Shown piece by piece: positions 17,749 to 27,888 of a stretch of 64,000 nt of DNA. The position numbers and the translations under genes are program-made. The notes under the pieces were generated by a model. That model was given only the letters and a program-made list of their open reading frames with translations, did no database searches and was not told the DNA's origin. Source of the DNA: Vagococcus hydrophili (GTDB lineage Bacteria; Bacillota; Bacilli; Lactobacillales; Vagococcaceae); NCBI RefSeq assembly GCF_011304195.1, contig NZ_CP049887.1, positions 1,674,001-1,738,000 on the forward strand, read 5' to 3'. How positions within the stretch are numbered: the first letter of the stretch is position 1; each line of letters starts with the position of its first letter.

Positions 17749-18118
17749 AGCTTCTAGTCATAGATAAATTTTAGTTCTTTTAACTAAAAAATGAGTGTGA
17801 TAAACTTTTTTTATTTTTGCACTATAATATTCTTTTAAATGAGAAGAGATGGGGTGTGTTGGAAGTATTAAAGTACTTAAAGCTATTTCTGATTATGATG
17901 GCTTATTGTGAAAACGTCTTGAGTTTCATCAAGGCTTTTTTAATATGGTTAGATTTTATTTTTAGTTTATCGATTGTAATAAAAATAATGTATAATAATT
18001 GATGTATATAATTCTTAAATATACATATTGAGTTGTTTTAAAACGTTTGCGAATTAAAATGTTTTTTTGTGAATGGAGGTATCATTCCTAGATTAATGAG
18101 AAAAGAGGTTATAAAAAA
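17749..18118. other. Intergenic region, no convincing gene
   Basis: A 61-residue frame (17817-18002) is hydrophobic and AT-rich, and has no good ribosome site. I do not believe it is a gene. A terminator-like hairpin lies inside (17916-17941). Confidence 0.5.
17916..17941 (+). terminator. Probable rho-independent terminator
   Basis: The stem is GTCTTGA / TCAAGGC (one G-T pair) with a 6-base loop, followed by TTTTTT. It is not attached to any intact gene and perhaps once ended the vanished PBP copy. Confidence 0.5.
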
Positions 18119-18823
18119 ATGAAAGAAGAGATGTATGTACTAAAATATTGTTCGAAAAGAACATCCATAATAATAAGCTCTATTTTGATACCGCTATTTA
18201 TTTTTTTTATTGGAAGAATCGGCGTTTCTTTTGTAAGTTTTTGTTTATTGGTATTAGGATTATTTTGTGGTGGACTTATATTTTTAAACGTTGTTATTTC
18301 TAGAAAAGAGTATCATTACTTAGTTGATAGAAAAAATCAGGTACTGTTTATTGATGGTGGGCTTAGGCAAAATAAAAAAATTCCTTTTTCTGAAATGAAG
18401 GGAATTGCTTTGGGTAAAAAAATAGTTAAGAACACTCCCCATTACTACTTGCAAATTATCGTAAGTCCTTCTTACTGGAATAAATTTAATCAGGAAAAAG
18501 AGCAAAAAGCGATGGATAATTTAGATTATTATGAGGAGATGTATCTGACCTGGGGTGAAATTCATCAAACGGAAAAAGAATTGGAAGATTTAGTTTTGTA
18601 TATCGTGGAAAGTGGTATCGAACGAGTGGTTTTTAAACCGGATAGGATTGATAATAAGTATCCTGGTAAAGTAAAGAAAGATTATTATTCAAGAATGGAT
18701 CAAACGGAGAGTCCAATTGTAGTGAGACGAAGAAGACGAGAAATAGTTAGTTATATATTCATGTTCATCTTCTTTATTCTATTTGTATGGTCTATTTGGT
18801 TAAAAATAGTTGATGCTAGATAA
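18119..18823 (+). CDS. Membrane protein, function unknown
   Basis: This 234-residue protein has two close N-terminal membrane segments (about residues 16-34 and 38-60), a cytoplasmic or surface domain of about 140 residues rich in charged and aromatic residues, and a C-terminal membrane segment (about 209-229). AGAGGTTATAAAA before the ATG matches the ribosome region of the PASTA gene. The next gene begins 28 bases after the stop, so the pair is probably an operon. The family is not recognised. Confidence 0.6.
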   Translation: MKEEMYVLKYCSKRTSIIISSILIPLFIFFIGRIGVSFVSFCLLVLGLFCGGLIFLNVVISRKEYHYLVDRKNQVLFIDGGLRQNKKIPFSEMKGIALGKKIVKNTPHYYLQIIVSPSYWNKFNQEKEQKAMDNLDYYEEMYLTWGEIHQTEKELEDLVLYIVESGIERVVFKPDRIDNKYPGKVKKDYYSRMDQTESPIVVRRRRREIVSYIFMFIFFILFVWSIWLKIVDAR

Positions 18824-18851
18824 GGATAATAATAAAAAGGAAGGCTTTAGT

Positions 18852-19743
18852 ATGACAGGAAATCTATTTAATGCAACGTTTGAAGAAAGTACTAGATTAG
18901 TAAAAAAAGAAGTAATAACTGAGGGCGAAATGAAGAGGGGAGATATCTCTTCTATGAGTTTTTGGAAGAGATTTTCAGCTTTTTTATTGAGTAGCTTTTT
19001 TATTGAGTAGCTTTGTTTTTGGGATACTTTTATATGAATTTGGAATACTTATGCCTATCGCTGTTTTAGAATCTAAAGAATCAGAAATACTTTCATTCCA
19101 AAGTCTTCAAATTATTGGAGAACTTGGACGCTACTTAAAACTTATCTTCCTCACTTTTTATTATTTATTTTTTATAATAGGATTTATTAATCTGTTTCCA
19201 AGAAAAAATTATGCTAAAAGAATCCTTTTTGGCGGTGGATATATTTTTATTTTTCTGATAACGGTATTAATAAGTGTATTACCGTTTATTACTGGTTTAT
19301 CAATTGATGGTACAGGCTATCTTGGTATGTTTATTCAGTTACTAATAGGTATCGCATTAATCATTAGATCGGTAAAAAGGGAGAGTCAAAAATGTAAAGC
19401 GATACTTTATGATGAAAAAAAGAGTAAAGCAAAGAAACGAGGGACTATGATGACTATACTTACAAAGTATGGTGGTATCCTTATTCTATTTTCCATAGCT
19501 AATCGTTACTTTTTCCACATTGGTAGTGACTTTTCCAATAACCCAGGTCTTTTTGGATTGTTATATGGTTGGGCTATCATAATATTATTAGGAGCTATTT
19601 CAATTGGACTATCCATTGGTTTTGGGAGTGCCATAGAAACGTACTATTTTGTAAAATATGCTGATGACTATTACAAACTCTTTAAACCAACCGATGAATT
19701 TTGGTACGGTAAGAGAAAAGCTAAGAAGAAGTCTGCCTCTTAA
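18852..19743 (+). pseudogene. Multi-spanning membrane protein, frame broken by a 16-bp tandem duplication
   Basis: ATG at 18852 follows AAGGAAGG and opens MTGNLFNATFEESTRLV; the frame stops at 19010. The rest of the protein continues from 19003 in the next frame as a membrane protein with about six segments, ending FWYGKRKAKKKSAS. Between them a 16-bp unit is present twice in a row. Removing one unit restores a single frame of about 291 residues (SAFLLSSFVFGILLYEFG across the join). It could be a recent inactivation or a switchable (phase-variable) state. The family is not recognised; it probably acts with the gene upstream. Confidence 0.75.
18977..19008 (+). repeat. Perfect 16-bp tandem duplication (2 units)
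   Basis: The unit agcttttttattgagt occurs at 18977-18992 and 18993-19008, and a third copy begins (agctttg). Sixteen is not a multiple of three, so unit number decides whether the surrounding membrane-protein gene is in frame. Confidence 0.95.
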
Positions 19744-19795
19744 AAGATGAAATTTTATGCTAGAATATTAAAAAACTACTTCTAAGGAGATCAAG

Positions 19796-20725
19796 ATGAA
19801 GATAGAACGAATGTTAACAATCATTGTGATGCTACTAAACAGAAATCGTGTTACAGCAAATGAACTAGCTGAAAAATTTGAAGTCTCTGTTCGGACAATT
19901 TACCGGGACATTGAAACAATCAATCTAGCAGGAATTCCGATTATCTCCCACTCTGGAAATAATGGTGGTTTCAGCATTTATGAAAATTATAAACTCAATC
20001 ATCAAGTCCTAACGCTTAATAACTTGTCCTCCCTTCTGTCTGTCCTAAAAGATATTAACATGACAGTTGAGGATATTGAATTAGAATCATCCATAGAAAA
20101 ATTGCAAAATATTGTTCCTGAAAATAAGCTAGATGAATTAAAACTACAGTCAGAACAAATCATCATCGACTTACACCCTTATGGTGATTCTCCTAAGCAA
20201 AAGGAGCTAGTAAAAACAATCCGACAAGCTATTACACAAACCAGGTTACTGAAAATTGATTATAGAAATTATGATAGTGAGGTGAGTACACGCCAAATTG
20301 AACCTATGTCGTTAATCTTTAAAAACTATACGTGGTATTTATTTGCGTATTGTCGATTAAAGGAAGATTTTAGATTATTTAGAGTATCTCGTATTAAGGA
20401 CTGCAAAATAGAAGGGCAAACATTTGAACGACAAGACACATCCTATCATGAAGTGACTGCACAAGAATTTGAACAATCTCAGATGATAACCATGGTCTTA
20501 AAAGTTGCCCCCACTATGAAGTCTCGTGTGGAGGATATCTTTAATCAAGAAGATATCGAAGTGTTAGAAACAGGTGAGTTTCTGATTACAGCCACGTTTC
20601 CTGATAGAGACTGGTTATTTTCTCTGATATTTAGTTTTGGAGAACAAATTGAGGTCTTAGAACCAAAAAAACTACGTGAAACTGTAGCGAGTAGATTAAA
20701 ACTAATGGCTGATAAATATAATTAA
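19796..20725 (+). CDS. WYL-domain transcriptional regulator (YafY/YobV type)
   Basis: This 309-residue protein has an N-terminal DeoR-like winged helix (NELAEKFEVSVRTIYRDIET, residues about 21-40) and a central WYL domain with the pattern RQIEPMSLIFKNYTWYLFAY and FRLFRVSRIKD. WYL domains bind ligands or nucleic acids and control the HTH. AAGGAG precedes the ATG. It lies 92 bases upstream of an epoxide-hydrolase-like gene on the same strand, with a TGACA-N6-TGTCA inverted repeat between them, so control of that gene is likely. Confidence 0.88.
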   Translation: MKIERMLTIIVMLLNRNRVTANELAEKFEVSVRTIYRDIETINLAGIPIISHSGNNGGFSIYENYKLNHQVLTLNNLSSLLSVLKDINMTVEDIELESSIEKLQNIVPENKLDELKLQSEQIIIDLHPYGDSPKQKELVKTIRQAITQTRLLKIDYRNYDSEVSTRQIEPMSLIFKNYTWYLFAYCRLKEDFRLFRVSRIKDCKIEGQTFERQDTSYHEVTAQEFEQSQMITMVLKVAPTMKSRVEDIFNQEDIEVLETGEFLITATFPDRDWLFSLIFSFGEQIEVLEPKKLRETVASRLKLMADKYN

Positions 20726-20741
20726 ATTTGTTTCTCAAAGC

Positions 20742-20757
20742 TGACAGACTGTTGTCA
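20742..20757. promoter_or_regulatory. Inverted repeat, candidate operator
   Basis: TGACA-N6-TGTCA is a perfect 5-bp dyad between the WYL regulator and the hydrolase gene. It is a candidate binding site for the WYL protein, based only on position and symmetry. Confidence 0.4.
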
Positions 20758-20817
20758 AAGGCCCATGATAAGATTGTTTTTGTAAGACACTTTTATATTA
20801 ACTAGGGGGAAAATTAA

Positions 20818-21750
20818 ATGACAAACACTATTAAATTACCAAAACCAACACTTATTTCAGTAAACGATGTGACGTTAGAAGTTTTTGAATCAGGACAAGA
20901 AAATAAAGGGAATCCTATTATATTATGCCATGGTTGGCCAGAACATGCATTTTCTTGGAGATATCAAGTAGAGCCATTAGTTAAAGCGGGTTATCATGTG
21001 ATTGTTCCAAATCAACGTGGGTATGGCAATTCAACGTGTCCAGAAGAAGTGACAAAATATGATATAGAGCATTTAACAGGTGATTTGGTTGCGTTACTAG
21101 ATCATTATGAGTATGAAAAAGCAATCTTTATGGGACATGATTGGGGAGCAAGCGTGGTTTGGAGTATGAGTTTACTACATCCAGAGCGCGTCGACAAGAT
21201 GATCAATTTATGTTTACCGTATCAAGTGCGTGGAGAAAAGCCTTGGATTGAGTTTATGGAGGAATTCTTAGGAGAAGACTACTACTTTGTCCACTTTAAT
21301 AAACAACCAGGTGTGGCAGATAAGATATTAGATGAGAATGCGGTGCAATTCATGCAAAATTTATATCGAAAAAACGTACCAGCTCAAGCTCCTGGTGAGG
21401 GAATGGAAATGATTAATCTAGCGAAATCATCAGTCGCATTAGGTGAGGCTGTTATGAGTGATGAGGATCTATCTGTTTATATTTCAGGCTTCCAGAAAAA
21501 CGGGTTTACACCTAGTATTAATTGGTACAGAAATTTAGATCGTAACTGGCACTTGTTAGGTGAAGTTTCACCAATTGTTGAGCAAAAAACATTAATGGTT
21601 TATGGTGAAAAAGATGTCATCCCACCACTGCCAAATATTAAAGATTTTGTACCTAATATTGATGTTAAGAGTCTTGATGCAGGTCACTGGGTTCAAGAAG
21701 AAAGACCAGAAGAGCTCAACGAAATGATTTTAAACTGGCTAGGAAAATGA
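20818..21750 (+). CDS. Alpha/beta hydrolase, epoxide hydrolase/haloalkane dehalogenase-like
   Basis: This 310-residue protein has the oxyanion-hole motif HGWPEHAFSWR (residues about 39-49), the nucleophile elbow GHDWGAS with Asp as nucleophile (about D108), and the catalytic His in AGHWVQEERPEE (about H290). An Asp nucleophile with HGxP is typical of soluble epoxide hydrolases and related dehalogenases; esterases would have Ser. The substrate is unknown. A strong GGGGG-type ribosome site precedes the ATG. Its stop overlaps the start of the next gene (ATGA). Confidence 0.85.
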   Translation: MTNTIKLPKPTLISVNDVTLEVFESGQENKGNPIILCHGWPEHAFSWRYQVEPLVKAGYHVIVPNQRGYGNSTCPEEVTKYDIEHLTGDLVALLDHYEYEKAIFMGHDWGASVVWSMSLLHPERVDKMINLCLPYQVRGEKPWIEFMEEFLGEDYYFVHFNKQPGVADKILDENAVQFMQNLYRKNVPAQAPGEGMEMINLAKSSVALGEAVMSDEDLSVYISGFQKNGFTPSINWYRNLDRNWHLLGEVSPIVEQKTLMVYGEKDVIPPLPNIKDFVPNIDVKSLDAGHWVQEERPEELNEMILNWLGK

Positions 21751-22304
21751 GTAACATCCTCTATTTTAGAAATCAAGAAGAATTTATTGAGTGGTTAGAG
21801 ATGAATCATCAAACAACGACTGAGATTTGGTTGGGCTTCTTTAAGAAAAAAGCGAAAAAAGAAGGACTTACTTGGTCTGAATCAGTTGATTGTGCCTTAA
21901 TGTTTGGTTGGATTGACGGAATCCGAAAGACGGTGGATGAGGATAGTTATAAAATTCGCTTTACGCCGCGGAAAGCAAACAGTGTTTGGAGTAAAGTAAA
22001 TATTCAAAAGGTTGAAAAGCTAATTGAATTGAATCAAATGAAACCGGAAGGATTAACAGTTTTTAATCAAAGAAAAGACCAAACAGGTTATTCAGCCGTG
22101 AGTCGAAATGTTGAATTGAGTAAGGAATACGAAGCGTTGATCAGACAAAATTCAAGCGCTTGGGAATTTTTTAATCAATTACCAGCTTCTTATAAGAGAG
22201 ATTCGATTTGGTGGGTGATGACTGCTAAAAGGGAAGAAACGCAGTTAAGAAGATTGAATCGATTAATTGATGCGTGGGAGAATGGTGAGATGTTAAGACC
22301 GTAG
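21747..22304 (+). CDS. YdeI/OmpD-associated family protein
   Basis: This 185-residue protein has the family's features: an N-terminal FRNQEEFIEWLEMNH, then WLGFFKKK, CALMFGWIDGIRK, and the FTPRKANSVWSKVN core. The C-terminal part (SIWWVMTAKREETQLRRLN) fits the OmdA-type helical tail. Members are linked by annotation to stress or bacteriocin protection, but their biochemical role is not established. It overlaps the hydrolase gene by 4 bases, so it is translationally coupled and probably under the same WYL control. Confidence 0.85.
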   Translation: MSNILYFRNQEEFIEWLEMNHQTTTEIWLGFFKKKAKKEGLTWSESVDCALMFGWIDGIRKTVDEDSYKIRFTPRKANSVWSKVNIQKVEKLIELNQMKPEGLTVFNQRKDQTGYSAVSRNVELSKEYEALIRQNSSAWEFFNQLPASYKRDSIWWVMTAKREETQLRRLNRLIDAWENGEMLRP

Positions 22305-22367
22305 AAAGTTGTCTAAGTAAAATTTTTTGTATAACGTAAAAAACGTAGGTAATTATACAGAAAGTTA

Positions 22368-22396
22368 TTGACATCGTTTTCATAAGCTGTTAGTAT
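22368..22396 (+). promoter_or_regulatory. Promoter with overlapping cre site for the PTS operon
   Basis: TTGACA (22368-22373) and TAGTAT (22391-22396) are separated by 17 bases. The bases 22369-22382, read on the minus strand, are TGAAAACGATGTCA, a full match to the CcpA cre consensus TGWAANCGNTNWCA. CcpA bound here would block the -35 box, so glucose repression is expected. Confidence 0.8.
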
Positions 22397-22419
22397 GAAA
22401 ATACAGCAAACATACAGTA

Positions 22420-22449
22420 GGATTCGTTACGGGTAATGCCGGCAATGCC
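22420..22449 (+). promoter_or_regulatory. RAT, ribonucleic antiterminator for a LicT/BglG protein
   Basis: GGATTCGTTACGGGTAATGC and the following bases fit the RAT pattern of BglG-family targets. Its 3' part (aatgcc) is shared with the 5' arm of the terminator that follows, so the two hairpins exclude each other. Confidence 0.85.
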
Positions 22450-22493
22450 TGAAGAAAGTGTATTTAGTACGCACTTTCTTCAGGCATTTTTTA
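22444..22493 (+). terminator. Conditional terminator overlapping the RAT
   Basis: A perfect 17-bp stem (AATGCCTGAAGAAAGTG and its complement) with an 11-base loop is followed by a T-run. It lies before the PTS gene and should stop transcription unless the LicT-like protein at 25107-25955 stabilises the RAT. Confidence 0.92.
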
Positions 22494-22517
22494 TTGGATG
22501 AGAAGAGGAGGCGTATC

Positions 22518-24350
22518 ATGAACAATCAAGAGTTAGCTAAAAAAATATTAAAAGAAGTGGGTGGAGAAACTAATATTTATAGCTTTACCAATTGTGTGAC
22601 TCGACTAAGGTTTCAGATTAAAGACAAGAAAAAAGTGAACCAGCAAGCTCTAAATGACATTGAAGGAGTTTTAGGAACTCAATTTCAAAACGATCAATTT
22701 CAAGTCATTTTAGGAGGTAAGGTCGTTAATGTTAGTAATGAGCTAAATGAATTAGTTCATTTGTCATCCGATGAGAAAGAGGTTTCTCAAGAGAAAAAAA
22801 GTGTATTATCTCATGTATTAAATACACTTTCTTCAATATTAACACCAGCATTACCACCAGTTATCGCAGGAGGGTTACTAAAAGGTTTCATTTTTATGTT
22901 TTTATCATTGGGATGGGTAGCAGGAGACTCTGATTCTATCATCTTTTTTAATGCTTTATCAGACGCTATGTTTTACTTTTTCCCATTTTTACTAGCAGTT
23001 AGTTCAGCTAAAATATTTAAAACCAATGAGTACTTAGCGTTAACTTTAGCAGGATTATTGATGTACCCATTTGCGATTACAGACGGTCAAGAAATTATCT
23101 CACTATTCGGGATGATACCTGTCGTTGTCGTTAACTATAGTTCATCTGTTTTACCAATTATCTTTTCTGTATGGTTACTAAAATATGTTAAAAATTTCTT
23201 TGATAAAGTCATATCAGAAATGGTTAATATGATTTTTTCACCGCTCTTATCTTTATTAGTGGTAGGTCCAATTGCAATGGCTCTTTTAGCTCCATTAGGA
23301 TTTTATATTGGTGAATATCTAGCAATGGGTGTTAAGTGGTTAATTGATTTCTCACCTTGGCTTGCCGGTTTTATTGTAGGAGGAACAAGGCCAATTCTTG
23401 TATTAGGTGGTATGCACCATGCGATGAACCCAATCATGCAACAGGAAATATCAAGTTTTAACTCTTCTCAAATGATAGCGATGGTTTTAATGAGTACGTT
23501 TGCCCAAGCAACAGCAGCCTTGGTTGTCTATGTAAAATCAAAAGATATGAAAGAAAAACAAGTGGCATTATCAGCTGTTATTCCAGGCTTTTTGGGAATT
23601 ACTGAGCCAGCTATTTATGGTGTCTTAGCAAGATATAAAGGAGCTATGATTGCCGCGTGTGCTGGTGGTGGTATTGGCGCAGCTGTAAGCACTATGCTAG
23701 GAGGAAAGGGTTATGCCTTTGTTATGCCTGGTATTATATCAATTCCAGCATTTATGGGTGAAGGATTTACAGGGATTTTAATTGGAATAGTGACAACCAT
23801 TTCTGTAACAGCTATCTTAACGTTTGTTTTAATGAATCGCTTTAATGAAAAAGCAGAAAGTGAATCTGTCAAAAAAGATGAGTTAAATCAAGTTGATTTG
23901 AATATCGCATCACCAGCGATAGGAGAAATTGTTCCTTTGAATCAGATTTCAGATGTTACTTTTTCTAAACAAGTACTAGGTAAAACAGTGGGTATCTCAG
24001 CACAAGAAGAAACGCTTTATGCACCATTAGATGCAGTAGTAAAAGCTGTTTTTCCAACGAATCATGCGATTGGTCTGGAATTAGAAGGTGGAATCGAGTT
24101 GTTGATTCATGTAGGTATTGATACGGTTGGATTAGAAGGAAAAGGCTTTGAAGTGAAAGTAAAACAAGGCGATAGTATCACAAAAGGAACGCCTATACTA
24201 TCTTTTAGTAAAGAAATAATAAAATCAGAAGGATTGAGTGATACGATTATTTTGGTAATTACCAACACAGAAAATTTTAGTTCTGTGGAGGCTATTGTTG
24301 AAGAAGGTTCAGTAGATTTGGAAAAAGATTTATTTAAAATAAAAAAATAA
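22518..24350 (+). CDS. PTS beta-glucoside-type EIIBCA transporter
   Basis: ATG at 22518, after GAGGAGG, is preferred over an upstream in-frame start that lies inside the leader terminator. The protein of about 610 residues has EIIB (phospho-Cys in FTNCVTRLRF, about C26), the ten-segment EIIC membrane domain with GGMHHAMNP and GFLGITEPAIYGV, and a C-terminal EIIA with the phospho-His in LIHVGIDTVGL. It imports and phosphorylates a beta-glucoside-like sugar. No phospho-beta-glucosidase accompanies it; a NagB-like protein follows instead, so the true substrate may be an amino sugar or its glycoside. Confidence 0.92.
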   Translation: MNNQELAKKILKEVGGETNIYSFTNCVTRLRFQIKDKKKVNQQALNDIEGVLGTQFQNDQFQVILGGKVVNVSNELNELVHLSSDEKEVSQEKKSVLSHVLNTLSSILTPALPPVIAGGLLKGFIFMFLSLGWVAGDSDSIIFFNALSDAMFYFFPFLLAVSSAKIFKTNEYLALTLAGLLMYPFAITDGQEIISLFGMIPVVVVNYSSSVLPIIFSVWLLKYVKNFFDKVISEMVNMIFSPLLSLLVVGPIAMALLAPLGFYIGEYLAMGVKWLIDFSPWLAGFIVGGTRPILVLGGMHHAMNPIMQQEISSFNSSQMIAMVLMSTFAQATAALVVYVKSKDMKEKQVALSAVIPGFLGITEPAIYGVLARYKGAMIAACAGGGIGAAVSTMLGGKGYAFVMPGIISIPAFMGEGFTGILIGIVTTISVTAILTFVLMNRFNEKAESESVKKDELNQVDLNIASPAIGEIVPLNQISDVTFSKQVLGKTVGISAQEETLYAPLDAVVKAVFPTNHAIGLELEGGIELLIHVGIDTVGLEGKGFEVKVKQGDSITKGTPILSFSKEIIKSEGLSDTIILVITNTENFSSVEAIVEEGSVDLEKDLFKIKK

Positions 24351-25085
<735 letters not shown>

Positions 25086-25106
25086 TCTTTTACGGGAGGA
25101 AGTTAT

Positions 25107-25955
25107 ATGCATGTAAAGCAACGACTAAACAATAATGTGGTGCTTGTGGAGAATAGCTCTGACAAATCTGTCATGATTGTTATGGGAAAAGGTGTGGGTT
25201 ATAAAGCGTATCCTGGTGACACGGTAAGTAGTGATTTAGTGGATAAAACTTTTATTTTAAAGGACAATGTTGACAATGAGCTTGCTAAAATTTCAGCACT
25301 TATTCAGGAAATTCCTATGGTGTTTATCGAAATTAGTAATGATGTCATTAAGATTGCTGAGAGTGAATTTGAGACAGAATTTGGTTTATCTATGCTGATT
25401 TCTTTAGCAGATCATATTTATTCAGCTATTGATCGAAAAAACAAAAATATTCAAATGGTGACACCTCTACATTGGGATATTAAGCAATTATATCCTACTG
25501 AAGTTAGGTTAGGAGAAAAGGCTGTACAGCTAATCAATCAAAAACTAGAGATAGATTTAGATGAAACAGAAGCAACAGCCATCGCGATGCATTTTATTAG
25601 TAATGTAAAAAATTATGAATCGATGCAACAAGCGATGAACTTTACAAAAGTTATTTCGGATATACTCTCGATTATCCAATATCATTTTCAAATAAAGATA
25701 GATCAAAGTTCACTGAGCTTCTCACGTCTAGTGACACATCTTCAATATTTTCTCATTAGACAAGTTAAGGAAATAGGTATGGAAGCCATGACAGACGATA
25801 TGATGAAATTAGTTCTTCAACAATATCCAGAGTCCTTTCAATGCTCCGATAAAATTCTTAACTATTTAAGTGAGAATCAAAAAGTAAAACCTTCTCTAGA
25901 AGAAGAAATCTATTTGACCATACATATTGAACGTGTACGTCAAAGTGAATTATAA
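25107..25955 (+). CDS. LicT/BglG-family transcription antiterminator
   Basis: This 282-residue protein has an RNA-binding CAT domain at residues 1-55 (LNNNVVLVENSSDKSVMIVMGKGVGY) followed by two PTS-regulation domains, PRD1 and PRD2, with conserved His (DHIYSAIDR, AIAMHFISN, THLQYFLIRQ, LTIHIERV). It should bind the RAT at 22420-22449 and allow read-through into its own operon when the PTS is active. It is the last gene of the operon, so the control loop is self-contained. Confidence 0.93.
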   Translation: MHVKQRLNNNVVLVENSSDKSVMIVMGKGVGYKAYPGDTVSSDLVDKTFILKDNVDNELAKISALIQEIPMVFIEISNDVIKIAESEFETEFGLSMLISLADHIYSAIDRKNKNIQMVTPLHWDIKQLYPTEVRLGEKAVQLINQKLEIDLDETEATAIAMHFISNVKNYESMQQAMNFTKVISDILSIIQYHFQIKIDQSSLSFSRLVTHLQYFLIRQVKEIGMEAMTDDMMKLVLQQYPESFQCSDKILNYLSENQKVKPSLEEEIYLTIHIERVRQSEL

Positions 25956-26020
25956 ATAAATATTGAGTTGTTAGAAAAAACTATCTAAGAAATGTATATT
26001 ATATTGTTAACAGTTAATTT

Positions 26021-26056
26021 ATAGGAGATTCCTAAATTGTTGGAATCTCCTATTTT
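26021..26056 (+). terminator. Rho-independent terminator of the PTS operon
   Basis: A perfect stem of about 11 bp, TAGGAGATTCC / GGAATCTCCTA, is followed by TTTTTCT. It lies between convergent genes and acts mainly on the plus strand. Confidence 0.88.
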
Positions 26057-26062
26057 TCTATT

Positions 26063-27871
26063 TTAAAGCCTATCAGTGATAGTTTTAGCTGTTTCTTTAG
26101 GATGACTTAAAGGAAAATGATGTCCAAAGGGGAAAGTATGCTTGATATTAAAGTTATTAGGTTGTTCGTATGCTTTATCTTTTGCTCCCCAGATACTTGT
26201 AATTGAGTTACTATCTAATTGCTTAAAGTTCATTTGAGATAAGGCTTTATTCATGAGTAAATTGGTATTTAAAATTCTTGGAGAACTAAAGCTTTGTTTT
26301 AATTTCTTAAAGTAATTATCAGATATTTCTTCTTGAGAAAATAATCCTTGTTTAATAAAATACTGCTTTAGTTGTTCAGAACTAACTGATTTTAACAAAA
26401 GTTTACTCAGCCAAATTGGTTGGGTATTTTTTTTATTTATAACAGGTGGCTGGAGCAAAATAAGTTGTTGATCATCTGATAAAATATGTTGTTCCATACT
26501 TTCTATTAAAAGGGCTGCTCCAAAAGAATGTCCAACGTAAGTCACTTGGTTTTTAGACTCGTGTTGAATCATTCGAACCACCTCTAAAAAGGGAGCGAGA
26601 ACATTATTGCTTTTCTGAAAAGGTGAACGTCCAAATCCAGGTAAATCAACTATCCAAACAGGTCGATTTGTTTGATTGTTTAACTCAAGTCCTAAAGGAA
26701 ATAAATCACTTCCTTCGCTGAATAGACCATGAATTAACACAAGTGTTTTTCCTTCTCCTTTCAGTTGATAAAGAGTTGTTTGATTAAGTGTTGTCCTGAT
26801 AAAAGGTTCGATATCCTCTTTTCCAAAAGTCAACGTGTGATCAATATCAGCAACAACAAGTGGTAATGAATCAGTAACAGATAAATCATCGATTAAAAAT
26901 TCAGGATAATCATGTTTAAGCGATTGATTATCAAATTGTTTATCTGTCATAAAATTCAAACCGGATTTAGGAATTCCAGTTATTTGACTACCTCCAAACG
27001 TCATGAATGTTTTTAGAAGAGGCATTGGTACTGTAATTTTTGGCGTCTTCATGTTCATTGATTGAGAGACTAGTGACATTAATACTGGTAAATTTAAATC
27101 TTTATTTTTATCTTGAACTAAAGTATAAGTGGCATTTTGTTTAGGCTGATCTAGCAAATTTTGAATAACAAAATTAGAAAAAACATCTTTATGTATAACT
27201 GGTAATCGATAATTCTTACCACCAGGAATTACGGGTAAAAGTCCCTGTCTGATAATATCCATAAATAAACCAAATCCAGCGAGTTGTTCTGTTTGACCTG
27301 TTTGTTTTGTGCCGATAACGGTAGGTGGATTAATAACAGTTAGTGGAAAGCCTTCTTGTAAAGCAACCTGACGCATCAAAATATCTGCTTGAAATTTCAT
27401 CTGTTCATAAAAAGAATCACTGGCTAATAAGGGATGGATTTCATCAAAAACATCATAGTCTGACCAATCTTTTGGGTCATCATTAAAAGGGCTCATGTAC
27501 CCAACAATATGAATTAGTTGCTTTAATCCATTAGTTTTATGGATTTCTGTAGCCAATTCAGCAACGTGTTTTGCTCCATTTAGGAAAGCTGTTTTAGCCT
27601 CTTCTTTTGACAAAGAGATGTCCATTGGTCCTCCGCAGTGAATCATCGAATCACAGGATAAAGCTATTTTTTTATCTGTCTCATTTAAACCTAAATTAGG
27701 TAAAGTTAAATCTCCCGTAATTAATTGAATCCTTGAATCATTCAGCCTTTTTAAATGAAGAGCTCTGTCTTTATTTCTAACGAGTAGCGTTAACTTGATA
27801 TTTTTACTAGTCAGTTGAGTCACAATTTCACTTCCAATAAATCCCGTAGCGCCGATAATTAAAACGTTCAT
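26063..27871 (-). CDS. Fusion of an extended SDR/epimerase domain and an alpha/beta hydrolase
   Basis: The product has 602 residues. Residues 1 to about 250 form an NAD(P)-binding extended SDR (GATGFIGSEIV at the start; the usual YxxxK appears as YEQMK). Residues about 350-602 form an alpha/beta hydrolase with HGLFSEGSDL, the Ser nucleophile elbow GHSFGAA and a C-terminal HH in FGHHFPLSHP. The pair suggests a two-step conversion, reduction or epimerisation plus ester hydrolysis, in one chain. The substrate is unknown. The promoter carries a dyad shared with the neighbouring TetR gene, so induction by that regulator's ligand is likely. AAGGAG precedes the ATG. Confidence 0.85.
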   Translation of the reverse strand: MNVLIIGATGFIGSEIVTQLTSKNIKLTLLVRNKDRALHLKRLNDSRIQLITGDLTLPNLGLNETDKKIALSCDSMIHCGGPMDISLSKEEAKTAFLNGAKHVAELATEIHKTNGLKQLIHIVGYMSPFNDDPKDWSDYDVFDEIHPLLASDSFYEQMKFQADILMRQVALQEGFPLTVINPPTVIGTKQTGQTEQLAGFGLFMDIIRQGLLPVIPGGKNYRLPVIHKDVFSNFVIQNLLDQPKQNATYTLVQDKNKDLNLPVLMSLVSQSMNMKTPKITVPMPLLKTFMTFGGSQITGIPKSGLNFMTDKQFDNQSLKHDYPEFLIDDLSVTDSLPLVVADIDHTLTFGKEDIEPFIRTTLNQTTLYQLKGEGKTLVLIHGLFSEGSDLFPLGLELNNQTNRPVWIVDLPGFGRSPFQKSNNVLAPFLEVVRMIQHESKNQVTYVGHSFGAALLIESMEQHILSDDQQLILLQPPVINKKNTQPIWLSKLLLKSVSSEQLKQYFIKQGLFSQEEISDNYFKKLKQSFSSPRILNTNLLMNKALSQMNFKQLDSNSITSIWGAKDKAYEQPNNFNIKHTFPFGHHFPLSHPKETAKTITDRL

Positions 27872-27888
27872 AAGTTATTCTCCTTTTG

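Noticed and set aside
17817-18002. 61-residue hydrophobic ORF
   Set aside because: It has a TTG start with no ribosome site, spans a terminator-like hairpin, and its composition is what AT-rich noncoding DNA gives.
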